Below, piece by piece: positions 18,016 through 26,784 of a stretch of 64,000 nucleotides of DNA. Position 1 is the first letter of the stretch. Every line of letters starts with the position of its first letter. The notes under the pieces are model-generated. The model had not been told where the DNA came from. It searched no databases and saw only the letters and a program-made list of their open reading frames with translations. The DNA is from Gemmatimonadota bacterium (GTDB lineage: Bacteria > Gemmatimonadota > Gemmatimonadetes > Gemmatimonadales > Gemmatimonadaceae). The position numbers were made by a program, and so were the translations under genes. The stretch is taken from NCBI GenBank assembly GCA_016704465.1, contig JADJAD010000004.1, forward strand, positions 372,001 to 436,000, read 5' to 3'.

Positions 18016-18971
18016 CCAAACTGATCATCCAGATCCCCTGCTTCAACGAAGCGGCGACGCTGCCGCCGACGCTGCGCGACCTGCCGCGTTCGTTGCCGGG
18101 CGTCGACGTGATCGAGTACCTGGTCATCGACGACGGCAGCCGTGACGAGACGGCTGCCGTGGCCCGGGCCAACGGCGTGCATCACGTCGTGCAGTTCGAG
18201 CGCAACCGCGGCCTCGCGGCCGCGTTTCGGGCGGGCATCGAGGAGTCGCTGCGCCAGGGGGCGGACATCATCGTGAACACCGACGCCGACAACCAGTACC
18301 AGGCGTCGGACATCGCCACGATCGTGCGCCCGCTGATCGAGCGACGCGCCGAGATGGTGGTGGGTGACCGCGGCGTCGGCGAACTGCCGCACTTCTCATA
18401 CATCAAGCGTCGGCTGCAGGTCTTCGGCAGCTGGGTGATCGGACGCGCCGCCGAGCTGCGCACACCCGACGCCACGAGCGGCTTCCGCGCCATGACCCGC
18501 GAGGTGGCGCTGCGCATGGTGGTGCTGAGCGACTACTCGTACACGCTGGAGTCGCTCATCCACGCGGGATCGCGCAAGACGGCAGTCGAGTCGGTTCGCA
18601 TCGGCATCAACCCGCAGACGCGCCCCTCGCGCCTCATGAAGTCGATCCCGCACTACATCCGAAAGTCGGGGGTCACGATCCTGCGGGCGTACACCATGTA
18701 CCGACCGCTCCGCGTCTTCATGACCGTCGGGTTCCTCCTCATCCTGGCGGGGTGCGTGCCGGGGGTTCGCTTTGTCTGGTTCTTCCTGCAGGGTGACCGC
18801 ATCGGGCACGTGCAGTCGCTGATCCTGTCGGCGATCCTGATCATCGTCGGCTTCCAGATCCTGCTCATCGGGTTGCTCGCCGACCTCATCGCCAACAACC
18901 GCAAGCTGCTGGAAGAGACCCTGTACCGGATCCGGAAGCTCGAGCTGGACCGCGACGGACCGCGTCCGTGA
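18012..18971 (+). CDS. GT2 glycosyltransferase with two C-terminal membrane helices
   Basis: A 319-residue protein. The N-terminal GT-A domain has LIIQIPCFNEA, EYLVIDDGSRDET and the metal motif in NTDADNQYQ, then DATSGFRAM. Two hydrophobic helices near residues 237-295 (VFMTVGFLLILAG and LILSAILIIVGFQILLIG) anchor it in the membrane. This matches the GtrB/DPM1-like polyprenyl-phosphate sugar synthases with a C-terminal transmembrane pair. The neighbouring GT-C protein would be a natural user of its product. It overlaps both neighbours (ATGA at the start, GTGA at the end). Confidence 0.85.
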   Translation: MTKLIIQIPCFNEAATLPPTLRDLPRSLPGVDVIEYLVIDDGSRDETAAVARANGVHHVVQFERNRGLAAAFRAGIEESLRQGADIIVNTDADNQYQASDIATIVRPLIERRAEMVVGDRGVGELPHFSYIKRRLQVFGSWVIGRAAELRTPDATSGFRAMTREVALRMVVLSDYSYTLESLIHAGSRKTAVESVRIGINPQTRPSRLMKSIPHYIRKSGVTILRAYTMYRPLRVFMTVGFLLILAGCVPGVRFVWFFLQGDRIGHVQSLILSAILIIVGFQILLIGLLADLIANNRKLLEETLYRIRKLELDRDGPRP

Positions 18972-20062
18972 CCTCGCCGTCGACAGCGCCCGTGCCTACA
19001 CCCGTGACCACCCCATCGAACCGGCCCACCAACGGGCCAACGAGCCGGCCCTCGACCACGCCGCGACGCCGGTCGCTGATCAAGCACCCACTGGTCCGCT
19101 GGGGCGGGAGCGCGGCGATGCTGGCGCTCCTGTTCACCGCACTGCCCTTCGCCGACATCGCCGCAGCGATCGGGAGTGTGCCGGCCGTGGTCTGGCCGGC
19201 GGCGCTGGCGATGTACCTGTCGTTGCACCTGGTGGGCGTCGTGAAGTGGCGGTTGCTGACCAACACCGCCGGTGCCGGCTTGAGCTTCAAGACCGCCGTT
19301 CGTGCCTACTTCATGGGGTTGTTCGGCAACACGTTCCTCCCATCGATCGTTGGCGGCGACGTGGTGCGGGCGGGCGTTGCGCTGCGCGCCGCGCGGTCCA
19401 AGAGCGGGCTGGTGCTCGGCTCGCTCATCGACCGCCTGCTCGACATCATCGGGCTGGCGGCGGTGGCCGGCATCGGCGCGCTCCTGTCGCCGCGTGCCCT
19501 CGACGGCCAGAGCCGACGGATCTTCCTGACGTTAGGTGGCGTGCTGGCCCTGGGTGGCATCGGCGCGGTGGTGGCGCTGGCCGTCCTTCCCGTGCGCCGA
19601 CTCCCCTGGAAGGTCCGGCGCAAGCTCGTCCAGGTGCGGCTCGCGATCCGGGCCACCATCCAGCGTCCCGAGGCGTTGGTGGCGGCGCTGGTCCTCGGCA
19701 TGTTGTTGCAGACGTTGCTGACGGTCCTCAACTGGTGGCTCGGCGGCGTGATCGGGATCGAGATCCCGCTCTACGTCTGGCTCTTCGTCTGGCCGCTCGC
19801 CAAGATCGCCGGGTTGCTGCCACTGACGCAGAACGGGATCGGCGTGCGCGAGGCAGCGCAGGCGGTCCTGTTCGCCCCGTTCGGCGTTGCGGCGGCCAAG
19901 GCGGTGGCCACGGGACTCGTCTTCGAGGTCGTGATCATCTCCGGCGGCCTGCTCGGCGGCGTGATCGCCTTCGTGCTGAGCCGCAGCGCCTCGGAACGCG
20001 CAGCATTGCGCGCGTCGACGCAGGCGGACGATCCGGTTGCGGCGGGGGGATCGACGGCGTGA
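18968..20062 (+). CDS. UPF0104 / LPG-synthase-TM-domain membrane protein
   Basis: A 364-residue integral membrane protein with about eight helices. Typical family motifs are FMGLFGNTFLPSIVGGDVVRA and the late segment PLTQNGIGVREAA, the same fold as the flippase domain of lysyl-phosphatidylglycerol synthase. Members next to GT2 and GT39 genes are thought to translocate or help present lipid-linked sugars; the biochemical role is unproven. A Thr/Pro-rich cytoplasmic N-terminus of about 35 residues precedes the first helix. GTG start within a GTGA overlap. A second member is at 40560-41558. Confidence 0.82.
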   Translation: MTSPSTAPVPTPVTTPSNRPTNGPTSRPSTTPRRRSLIKHPLVRWGGSAAMLALLFTALPFADIAAAIGSVPAVVWPAALAMYLSLHLVGVVKWRLLTNTAGAGLSFKTAVRAYFMGLFGNTFLPSIVGGDVVRAGVALRAARSKSGLVLGSLIDRLLDIIGLAAVAGIGALLSPRALDGQSRRIFLTLGGVLALGGIGAVVALAVLPVRRLPWKVRRKLVQVRLAIRATIQRPEALVAALVLGMLLQTLLTVLNWWLGGVIGIEIPLYVWLFVWPLAKIAGLLPLTQNGIGVREAAQAVLFAPFGVAAAKAVATGLVFEVVIISGGLLGGVIAFVLSRSASERAALRASTQADDPVAAGGSTA

Positions 20063-21678
20063 CGGCGACATCGGCCGTGCCCTCCGCGTCGACGGCGATT
20101 CGCTCGCGCGACGTCGTCGTCTTCGCGATCGTGCTGCTTGCCCTGCGCGCGCTCGCGTCGGGCGTGGGTTCGTTCATGGAGGGCGACGAGATTTCCATCG
20201 CCTCGGGCATCGCGTCGATCGTGCGCGACGTCCCAGGCGTGACGTATCGGTACGGTGTGCAGTTCGGGTACTATCGCCTCGTGGCGGCCATGACCGTGCT
20301 GACCGGCGGCGACCTGACGCGCATTCCCATCCTGATGTCCTGGCTGAGCCTCATCGCCGGCGTGGTCATCCCGATGTGCGGGCTGTTCGGCTTCCGTGGT
20401 GAGCTGTCCGTGCGGGAGCGCTGGCTGGTGGCAGCGCTGCTGGCCGCCAACCCGATCATCTGGATGAGCGCCCGCTACGGCAACACCGCAATGCCGTCCG
20501 TCGCCTGCACCGCCGTCGCGCTGACCATCCTGTCCAACCGTCCGCAGTTGCGCGGCGAGCTCGCCGCGCTGGCCTGCTTCGCGGTGGCGATCACGCTGCG
20601 CGCCGACGCCGTGCTCGTGTCGGGCGCCGTGCTCGCCCTCCTGTGGCGCTCACACGGCTCCCTGGTGCGCGCGGGCATCCGGCTGGCGATCGTCGGGGCG
20701 TGCATCGCATTGCTGCTGCTCGTGCTGCGGGCCGGCGATCCGTACATGGCATCCGTCGGCGACGCCCTGAGCTCACACGTTGCCAACCCGATCCGGACGC
20801 GCTTCTTCGAGTTCCTGCTGTGGGCGCTGTCGCCATTCCCGTTGTTGTTCGCCGCGGCGGGGCTGCGTGAGACGCAGCGGGTGCGACCGACGCTCTTCTT
20901 CATCCTGCTGGCCTGGGTGGGCCCGCCGTTCGCGTTCTACTTCGCCAGTACCACGACGCCGCGCTACCTGCTGCAGGGGGTCCTCCCGCTCACGCTCGCT
21001 GGGGCGATCGGGATGTGGGCCTTCGTCGAGGCGGGCGGCGTGCGCCGCCTGGTATCGACGGCGATCGTGTTCGCCCTCGGCTTTGCGCACCTGTTCATCG
21101 GCATGTCCGAATTCTATCCCAGCCGGCCGAGGAGCTTCCTGAAGGATGCCGAGATCGGCTCGGACGATGGTCGCGTCTGGACGGGAGCGCTGCTGTACAA
21201 GTCGTACGTGCGCACGCCGCCCTCGCCAGGGCGGCTGCTGCAGACGCGGTTTCGACCCACAGCGGGAGGCGAACTGACCTACGCTGCCATTTTCGACACG
21301 CTGGCCAGCACGTCGCCACGCGGTGGTCGCGTGGCCCTGGTGAATGCGGGGGGCTACGGGAACACGATGCACTTTTTCGCCAACCTCGCCGGCGCCATGC
21401 CGGTGCCAGCAGCACCGTGCACGTCGTGGGATACTGCGTGCGAGCTAGCCATCGGCAACGTGCGTCTCGCCGTGGTGGGACTCGCCTCGATTCGCGGGAC
21501 CGATACGCGCCTCGATGTGCGCCCGGGCGACGAGGTCTGGGTCGTCGGGCGCGACTCCGCCTCGCGGGCCGAGGGCGTTGCGCCGCACGTCCCGGACGGA
21601 TTGCGGCTGGAATTTCAGCCCGCGTGGTCCACGGCACCGCGGCTCACCCGGTTCATCACGCGGGAGCGTGCGTCGTGA
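20059..21678 (+). CDS. GT-C-like polytopic membrane protein
   Basis: A 539-residue membrane protein with about ten hydrophobic segments and an extracytoplasmic C-terminal domain. The acidic stretch FMEGDEISI after the first helix and WMSARYGNTAMP, a possible counterpart of the A-R-x-Y motif, fit a lipid-sugar-dependent GT-C transferase. The start is the GTG in a GTGA overlap and the end overlaps the next GTG. It is probably one of several polymer-assembly transferases in this operon; the sugar is unknown. Confidence 0.68.
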   Translation: MTATSAVPSASTAIRSRDVVVFAIVLLALRALASGVGSFMEGDEISIASGIASIVRDVPGVTYRYGVQFGYYRLVAAMTVLTGGDLTRIPILMSWLSLIAGVVIPMCGLFGFRGELSVRERWLVAALLAANPIIWMSARYGNTAMPSVACTAVALTILSNRPQLRGELAALACFAVAITLRADAVLVSGAVLALLWRSHGSLVRAGIRLAIVGACIALLLLVLRAGDPYMASVGDALSSHVANPIRTRFFEFLLWALSPFPLLFAAAGLRETQRVRPTLFFILLAWVGPPFAFYFASTTTPRYLLQGVLPLTLAGAIGMWAFVEAGGVRRLVSTAIVFALGFAHLFIGMSEFYPSRPRSFLKDAEIGSDDGRVWTGALLYKSYVRTPPSPGRLLQTRFRPTAGGELTYAAIFDTLASTSPRGGRVALVNAGGYGNTMHFFANLAGAMPVPAAPCTSWDTACELAIGNVRLAVVGLASIRGTDTRLDVRPGDEVWVVGRDSASRAEGVAPHVPDGLRLEFQPAWSTAPRLTRFITRERAS

Positions 21679-22400
21679 GCACTACCTCGGTTTCCGTCAG
21701 CGTCGTGATGCCGGCCTACAACGAGGAGGACGGGATCGCCGTCGCCGTGGCCGCCGTCCGGGAGCACGTGCTGGACACGGTGTTGAATTCCGAGCTGGTC
21801 GTCGTGAACGACGGATCACGCGACGGAACCGGCGCGCTGCTCGACCAGCTGGCGGCGGACGATCCACGCGTGCGCGTGATCCACAAGTCGAATGGCGGGC
21901 ATGGCCCGGCGATCATGACTGGGCTGGGCCAGGCACAGGGCGCGTACGTTTTCCTCATCGACAGCGACAACCAGATCCCGCTCGAGGAGTTTGCCCCGTT
22001 CTGGGCCGCGGTGTCGGGCGGCGGGGATGCGGCGTTCGGTGTGCGGCGCGTGCGGCACGATGCGCAACTGCGCAAGGTGCTCACGGTAGTCATCCGGCAG
22101 TCCCTGTCGACCATGTTCGGCGTGCGCCTGTACGACTCGAACGTGCCGTACAAGCTCCTGAAGCGTTCGCTGTGGACCGAGGCGAGCGCGCTGATACCCG
22201 AGGGCACGCTGGCCCCATCGTTGTTCCTGGCGGTGTTCGCCGCTCGGCGCGGCTATGCGGTGACCTACATCGACGTGACGCACAAGGATCGGGAGACCGG
22301 GACCGTGTCGATCCGGCGCTGGAAGCTCATCAAGTTCTGCGCACGGGCGTTCCGCCAGCTCCTCGACTTCCGCGCCTCCCTCCTCGCCTCGACACGCTGA
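21675..22400 (+). CDS. GT2 glycosyltransferase
   Basis: A 241-residue GT-A domain. It contains VVMPAYNEEDG, ELVVVNDGSRDGT and the metal motif in FLIDSDNQIP. The segment RLYDSNVPYKLLKR and the Glu-containing region near residue 175 fit the dolichyl-phosphate-mannose-synthase-like subgroup. There is no membrane helix. GTG start overlaps the preceding stop. It ends two bases before the flavoprotein ATG, so the two are probably co-translated. Confidence 0.8.
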   Translation: MSTTSVSVSVVMPAYNEEDGIAVAVAAVREHVLDTVLNSELVVVNDGSRDGTGALLDQLAADDPRVRVIHKSNGGHGPAIMTGLGQAQGAYVFLIDSDNQIPLEEFAPFWAAVSGGGDAAFGVRRVRHDAQLRKVLTVVIRQSLSTMFGVRLYDSNVPYKLLKRSLWTEASALIPEGTLAPSLFLAVFAARRGYAVTYIDVTHKDRETGTVSIRRWKLIKFCARAFRQLLDFRASLLASTR

Positions 22401-22402
22401 CC

Positions 22403-23794
22403 ATGCGGATTCTCGTCATTGGTGCCGGCCCGACGGGTCTTGGCGCGGCCTGGCGCCTCGCCGAGCACGGGCACGCCGACTGGCGGCTCATCGACGCCGC
22501 CCCGCGGGCGGGCGGCCTGTCGATGTCCCACGTTGATGACGCCGGCTTCACCTGGGATCTCGGCGGTCACGTGCTCTTTTCGCACTACCGCTACTTCGAC
22601 AGCCTCATGGAGCACGCGCTGGGCGACGCCTGGTTCGAGCACGAGCGCGAGGCCTGGGTCTGGATGCGCGATCGCTGGATCCCGTACCCGTTCCAGAACA
22701 ACATCTGGCGCCTCCCGGACGACGACCTCATTCGCTGCCTCGAGGGACTGGTCGAGAACCAGCGATCGACCGAGCGCACGACCCCTCCCGCGCACTTCGC
22801 GGAGTGGCTGGAGCGATCGTTCGGGCGAGGGATGTGCGACGTGTTCATGCATCCGTACAACTTCAAGGTGTGGGCGCACGAGCCGCACACCATGGGGACC
22901 ACGTGGATGGGTGAGCGCGTGGCGACCGTCGACCTGGCCCGCGTGCTGCGCAACATGGTGCTGCGCCGCGACGACGTGAGCTGGGGGCCCAACGCGACCT
23001 TCCGGTTCCCGCAGCACGGCGGGACCGGGGCCATCTGGCAGTCGCTCGCCAGCCAGCTCCCGGAGTCCCAGCTCTCGTTCGGTCGCACCGTGGTGGCGAT
23101 CGACAGCGGCGCGCGCCGCCTGCATCTCAGCGACGGCACTGAGGAGCGCTACGATGCCCTCGTCAGCAGCATGCCGCTGTCCACGACGTTGCGCCTGACG
23201 ACAGACCTGCCGGACCTGCAGCGGTACGCCGACCGGTTCGTCCACTCGTCGAGTCACATCGTCGGCGTCGGATTCGCCGGTGCCCCTCCCGAGGCCCTGC
23301 GCACCAAGTGCTGGATGTACTTCCCCGAGGGCGACACGCCGTTCTACCGGGTGACGGTGTTCAGCAACTACTCGGAGAACAACGTCGCGCGACCGGGCGA
23401 GCAGTGGTCGTTGATGGCCGAGGTGAGCGAGTCGTCGGTCAAGCCGGTGGACGCGGCTCGCATCGTCGACGACGTGATCGAGGGCTTCCGCCGAGTCGGC
23501 TTCATCGACGGGCAGACGCCCATCGTGACGCGGTGGCATCGCCACCTCCCGCATGGCTACCCGACGCCGTGGCTCGGCCGCGACGAGGTGCTCGATGCCG
23601 TGCAGCCGGTGCTGGAGTCGCGGGGCATCCTCAGCCGCGGGCGCTTCGGGGCGTGGAAGTACGAAGTGTCCAACCAGGACCATTCGGCGATGCAGGGAGT
23701 GGAGGCCATCGACCGGCTGCTGCTGGGGACTGCCGAGACGACGGTCACCGGGCGCATGAACGCGGAGCCGCCGGTACTCGCCGTGTCACGTTAG
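22403..23794 (+). CDS. UDP-galactopyranose-mutase-like flavoprotein
   Basis: A 463-residue flavoprotein. GAGPTG is at residues 7-12, then LIDAAPRAGGLS and TWDLGGHVLFSH, equivalent to the flavin-adjacent G-x-H segment of UGM. IPYPFQNN and MHPYNFKVWAHEPHTM resemble UGM-family substrate regions. Among the three flavoproteins of the window it looks the closest to true UGM, yet key Arg/Tyr assignments cannot be made by eye. If active it would interconvert pyranose and furanose forms of a nucleotide sugar. The last 50 bases overlap the convergent SDR gene. Confidence 0.75.
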   Translation: MRILVIGAGPTGLGAAWRLAEHGHADWRLIDAAPRAGGLSMSHVDDAGFTWDLGGHVLFSHYRYFDSLMEHALGDAWFEHEREAWVWMRDRWIPYPFQNNIWRLPDDDLIRCLEGLVENQRSTERTTPPAHFAEWLERSFGRGMCDVFMHPYNFKVWAHEPHTMGTTWMGERVATVDLARVLRNMVLRRDDVSWGPNATFRFPQHGGTGAIWQSLASQLPESQLSFGRTVVAIDSGARRLHLSDGTEERYDALVSSMPLSTTLRLTTDLPDLQRYADRFVHSSSHIVGVGFAGAPPEALRTKCWMYFPEGDTPFYRVTVFSNYSENNVARPGEQWSLMAEVSESSVKPVDAARIVDDVIEGFRRVGFIDGQTPIVTRWHRHLPHGYPTPWLGRDEVLDAVQPVLESRGILSRGRFGAWKYEVSNQDHSAMQGVEAIDRLLLGTAETTVTGRMNAEPPVLAVSR

Positions 23795-24836
23795 GCAGGC
23801 GCGACCTTCCCTGCGCCCCGCGGCGCCCCTGCGCCGCGGACTGCGGTCGGCCGAAGCGCGTGTGCCGTGTTACGACCCCCGACGCGCGCGCCATCGTGCG
23901 GGCGACCCCGCTGGCGATGTCGTCGTCCGGGGCCCACCGAGTGAGGGTCCGCAGCAGCGTGACCGGGACGGGGTCGTGCGCCATTTCGTCCGACCTCGAC
24001 GGGACGTGCCCGAAGCCGAGCCGTGCGCGCGGGATGCCGAGCACGTCGCTCGCGGTCTCGACAAACTCGCGCACCGAGTGCAGTCCGCCCGATGCCAGGT
24101 TGACGACGGCACCACGGGCCACGTCGCTCACCGCCAGCCGCAGCAACCCCTCGGCCACGTCCTCGACGTAGGCGAAGTCACGGCGTTGCGTCCCGGCACT
24201 CAACGGAATCACGCCGTCCGCATCGGCCGCCGCCATGAGGGTCGGGAGCAGGCGACCCGCGTGCTCGCCGGGACCAAAGACGGTGAACAGCCGCGCGGTG
24301 CAGCACTCAAGCCCGAGCTCGTCCGATACCCGCTGCAGCGCCTGTGTCCCTGCCAGCTTCGTTCGTCCATATGGTGTCGTCGGTGCGCAGGGCGCGTTCT
24401 CGTGCAGTGTCCCTCCTGTCGTCCCGTATTCCTGCGCCGATCCGACATGGATCAGGCGCACGCCACCCCACTTGTCGCGGCGCGTATTGGCCACCACGCG
24501 CGCCAGCGCCTCGACCATCCGATGGTTCAACCGGTCGGCCAGCGCGTCGTCCCGCTCGCCGCGATCCACGCCGTGGCCCGCGAGGTTGAAGACCATGGTC
24601 GGGCGCACGGCGGGGATCCACTCGGCCAGTTCGTCGAGCGCCCCGAGGTCGCGTCGCACGATCACCGTCCCCAGGGACTCGCGTGCCAACCGCTCCGCCC
24701 CCTCCACGCTCCGAACCGCACAGATCACCTGCGCCCCCTGCGCGCGCAGGGCGCGCGCCACCCAGTACCCGATGAATCCGGAGGCTCCGAGGACCAGCGG
24801 GCGCGTATTGCGGAACGGCGACGAGCGTCTCTTCAT
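23745..24836 (-). CDS. Extended SDR, NAD-dependent epimerase/dehydratase
   Basis: A 363-residue protein. LGASGFIG at about residues 16-23 binds NAD, VGSAQEYG holds the catalytic Ser/Thr region, and TPYGRTKLAG supplies the Tyr-x-x-x-Lys pair. ARLFTVFGPGEHAG follows, a typical sugar-nucleotide-epimerase segment. The C-terminal 40 residues are Arg-rich, lie in the 50-base overlap with the convergent flavoprotein gene, and may not be conserved. The ATG at 24836 overlaps the stop of the methyltransferase gene (ATGA). It probably acts on a nucleotide hexose; the specific reaction is unknown. Confidence 0.78.
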   Translation of the reverse strand: MKRRSSPFRNTRPLVLGASGFIGYWVARALRAQGAQVICAVRSVEGAERLARESLGTVIVRRDLGALDELAEWIPAVRPTMVFNLAGHGVDRGERDDALADRLNHRMVEALARVVANTRRDKWGGVRLIHVGSAQEYGTTGGTLHENAPCAPTTPYGRTKLAGTQALQRVSDELGLECCTARLFTVFGPGEHAGRLLPTLMAAADADGVIPLSAGTQRRDFAYVEDVAEGLLRLAVSDVARGAVVNLASGGLHSVREFVETASDVLGIPRARLGFGHVPSRSDEMAHDPVPVTLLRTLTRWAPDDDIASGVARTMARASGVVTRHTRFGRPQSAAQGRRGAQGRSRLPNVTRRVPAAPRSCAR

Positions 24837-25891
24837 GTGCTCCGAGCGACGACGGAAATGGCGGGGGCTATCTGCAGGACGATCGAGCGGACCAGCGGGA
24901 TGCGCCGAATCAGGTGGTACGCACCGATCGCGAGTCGGAGGGGGGCGGCGAGTCCCGATACCTGCGCCCCGGCGAATTGCGGGAGCGAGAGGCGGACGTC
25001 CTCAAACCCACCGTGCCGCAGGGTCCGTGTCAACTCGGCCGGCGTGAACAGGCGGCGCCTGGGCATGACCTGTCCCGAGCGCAGCGCGTGCGCCTGCAAC
25101 GTCGCGTTCGAGCGCCAGCCACCGGCCAGCAACCCGAGGTGCGGGTCGGGGCCGACGGAATGACGGTTCGGCGTCGTCAGGGCGAGGACTCCCCGCGGCC
25201 CAAGCACCCGTCGGGACTCGCGGACAACGGCATCCGCGTCGGCGACGTTTTCCAGCACCGACTCTCCCACAACCGCCGTGCAGCTCGCCGCCCGCAGTGG
25301 CAGGTGCTCGGCGTTGGCACAGACGACCGGAAGGTCGATTCCCTGCTCCGCCGCGCGCTTGCGCGCGAGAACCAGCCAGCGCAGGCCGGCGTCCACGCCC
25401 ACGACCGAGTACCCCGAGCACGCGAGCGCCACGCCTAACGGTGCGGTTCCGCACCCCAGGTCGAGCAGTGTCCCGGTCGTCGGCATCGGCGCGTCGAGCT
25501 CCTTCCAGGTCTGCAGGGTGGCCTGCGCCCGATCGGCCGCGGCCAGCACGCCGTGCGTGAAGCGGGCCACTTGCTCCGGCGGGACCTTGGCGTTCCCCTC
25601 ATAGTACGACGCATAGAGCTCGCCGAACGAACGTCCATCGTCTCGCCCGGCGAGCGTCGTCGCCGCCGTCACGTCTTCGGCAGTACTCAGGTAGGGATCC
25701 CCGAGCAGGCGCAGGTCCGGGATGCCGAGGGTGACAGGATACTCCCTCCCGCAGCCGGTGCATCGCAGCGCCGGGCCCACGGCATCGTCCAGCGGTGCGT
25801 GGCAGGACGGACAGGCGACGCCAAGCGCCTCCCACTCGCGTGCCGAGCGCGCACGCACGATCGGTACCGCAGTCGGCGGAGGCTCGCTCAT
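24833..25891 (-). CDS. Class I SAM methyltransferase with Trm112-like zinc region
   Basis: A 352-residue protein. The N-terminus has two Cys pairs (CPSCHAP and CTGCGRE) in a Trm112-like or zinc-ribbon fold, followed by an insert and a class I methyltransferase with LLDLGCGTAPLG as the SAM loop and VLENVADADAVV as motif IV. The ATG at 25891 sits in an ATGA overlap with the upstream GT2, which favours it over the longer frame beginning at 25960. It may methylate a sugar or lipid intermediate of the glycan; the acceptor is unknown. Confidence 0.78.
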   Translation of the reverse strand: MSEPPPTAVPIVRARSAREWEALGVACPSCHAPLDDAVGPALRCTGCGREYPVTLGIPDLRLLGDPYLSTAEDVTAATTLAGRDDGRSFGELYASYYEGNAKVPPEQVARFTHGVLAAADRAQATLQTWKELDAPMPTTGTLLDLGCGTAPLGVALACSGYSVVGVDAGLRWLVLARKRAAEQGIDLPVVCANAEHLPLRAASCTAVVGESVLENVADADAVVRESRRVLGPRGVLALTTPNRHSVGPDPHLGLLAGGWRSNATLQAHALRSGQVMPRRRLFTPAELTRTLRHGGFEDVRLSLPQFAGAQVSGLAAPLRLAIGAYHLIRRIPLVRSIVLQIAPAISVVARST

Positions 25892-26784
25892 TTCCCCGAC
25901 CAATAGCCCTGCCACTCGCCGACCGACCAGGCAAGCGCCGCGCGGGCGAGCGGACCCCACGCCGAAGCGGGGACCGAGCCGGTGGCGCCGCGCGTTGCCA
26001 GCACGCGACGCACGCGCAGCAGGATGACGGGCGGCAGGAGGAGCGCCGTGAGTGCAAAACGCACGCGGGCCGCGAGCGATGCCGCCGCGACACGGGTCAG
26101 GGCAAACGTTCGCCCGTGCTCACGCCGTTCGACCAGGTAATCCGCGAGCACGACGTCTCGATGCTGCAGGACCACCAGCGTCGGATCCAGCAGCACCGGC
26201 GTGCCACGGGCATGTAACGCCCAGTGGACCGTGGTCTCATGAAACTCCTCCCGCCACTGATGCTCGATGGCATCCAGTTCGGCGCGCGGATATGACACAT
26301 TGCAGTCCGACGCGTACGCTGCCGGCCCAGCGGGGAGTGGCGACATGTAGCGCGCGTAGTCCAGCAGGTAGGCAGCCCACGCGCTCCCATCACTCGACGG
26401 CGCCTTGTCGATCGCTCCGCCCACGATAGCGGTCGCGCCCACGTGGGCGGCCAGCACTCGCGCACACCAGTCCTCCGTCGGCGTGCAGTGGTCTTCCGTG
26501 CACGCGACGATGCCGCCGGTCGAGGCGCGGACAGCCAGCGCGCGCAGGCGGGCGGGTGATGCGCTGCCATCACCGGCGATCCAGCGCACGTGCGGGAATC
26601 GCCGACGCATCTCGTCGGTTGGCTCGTCGCCCGCCCGGCAGGCGACCAGCGTTTCGCCTGCGACCCGTGCCACCTGCGGCGCAAGCGACGTCAGTGTTCT
26701 GACGATCGCATCGCCACCGGCAAATCGCACGATCACGACCGAGAGAGTGGGCGGCGTGCCGGTCGACGCGGTGGGTATGCTCAT
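25888..26784 (-). CDS. GT2-type glycosyltransferase
   Basis: A 298-residue GT-A-like protein with SVVIVRFAGG, an acidic patch in CTEDHCTPTEDWC, VGGAIDKAP, LPAGPAAYASDCNVSYPR, and a C-terminal hydrophobic segment (LTALLLPPVILLRVRR). The EDH, LPAGPA and N-x-x-YPR elements match the frameshifted gene at 1595-2490, so the two are paralogues. This copy is intact and shows what the other should look like. The ATG at 26784 overlaps the stop of the large membrane protein gene. Confidence 0.75.
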   Translation of the reverse strand: MSIPTASTGTPPTLSVVIVRFAGGDAIVRTLTSLAPQVARVAGETLVACRAGDEPTDEMRRRFPHVRWIAGDGSASPARLRALAVRASTGGIVACTEDHCTPTEDWCARVLAAHVGATAIVGGAIDKAPSSDGSAWAAYLLDYARYMSPLPAGPAAYASDCNVSYPRAELDAIEHQWREEFHETTVHWALHARGTPVLLDPTLVVLQHRDVVLADYLVERREHGRTFALTRVAAASLAARVRFALTALLLPPVILLRVRRVLATRGATGSVPASAWGPLARAALAWSVGEWQGYWSGK

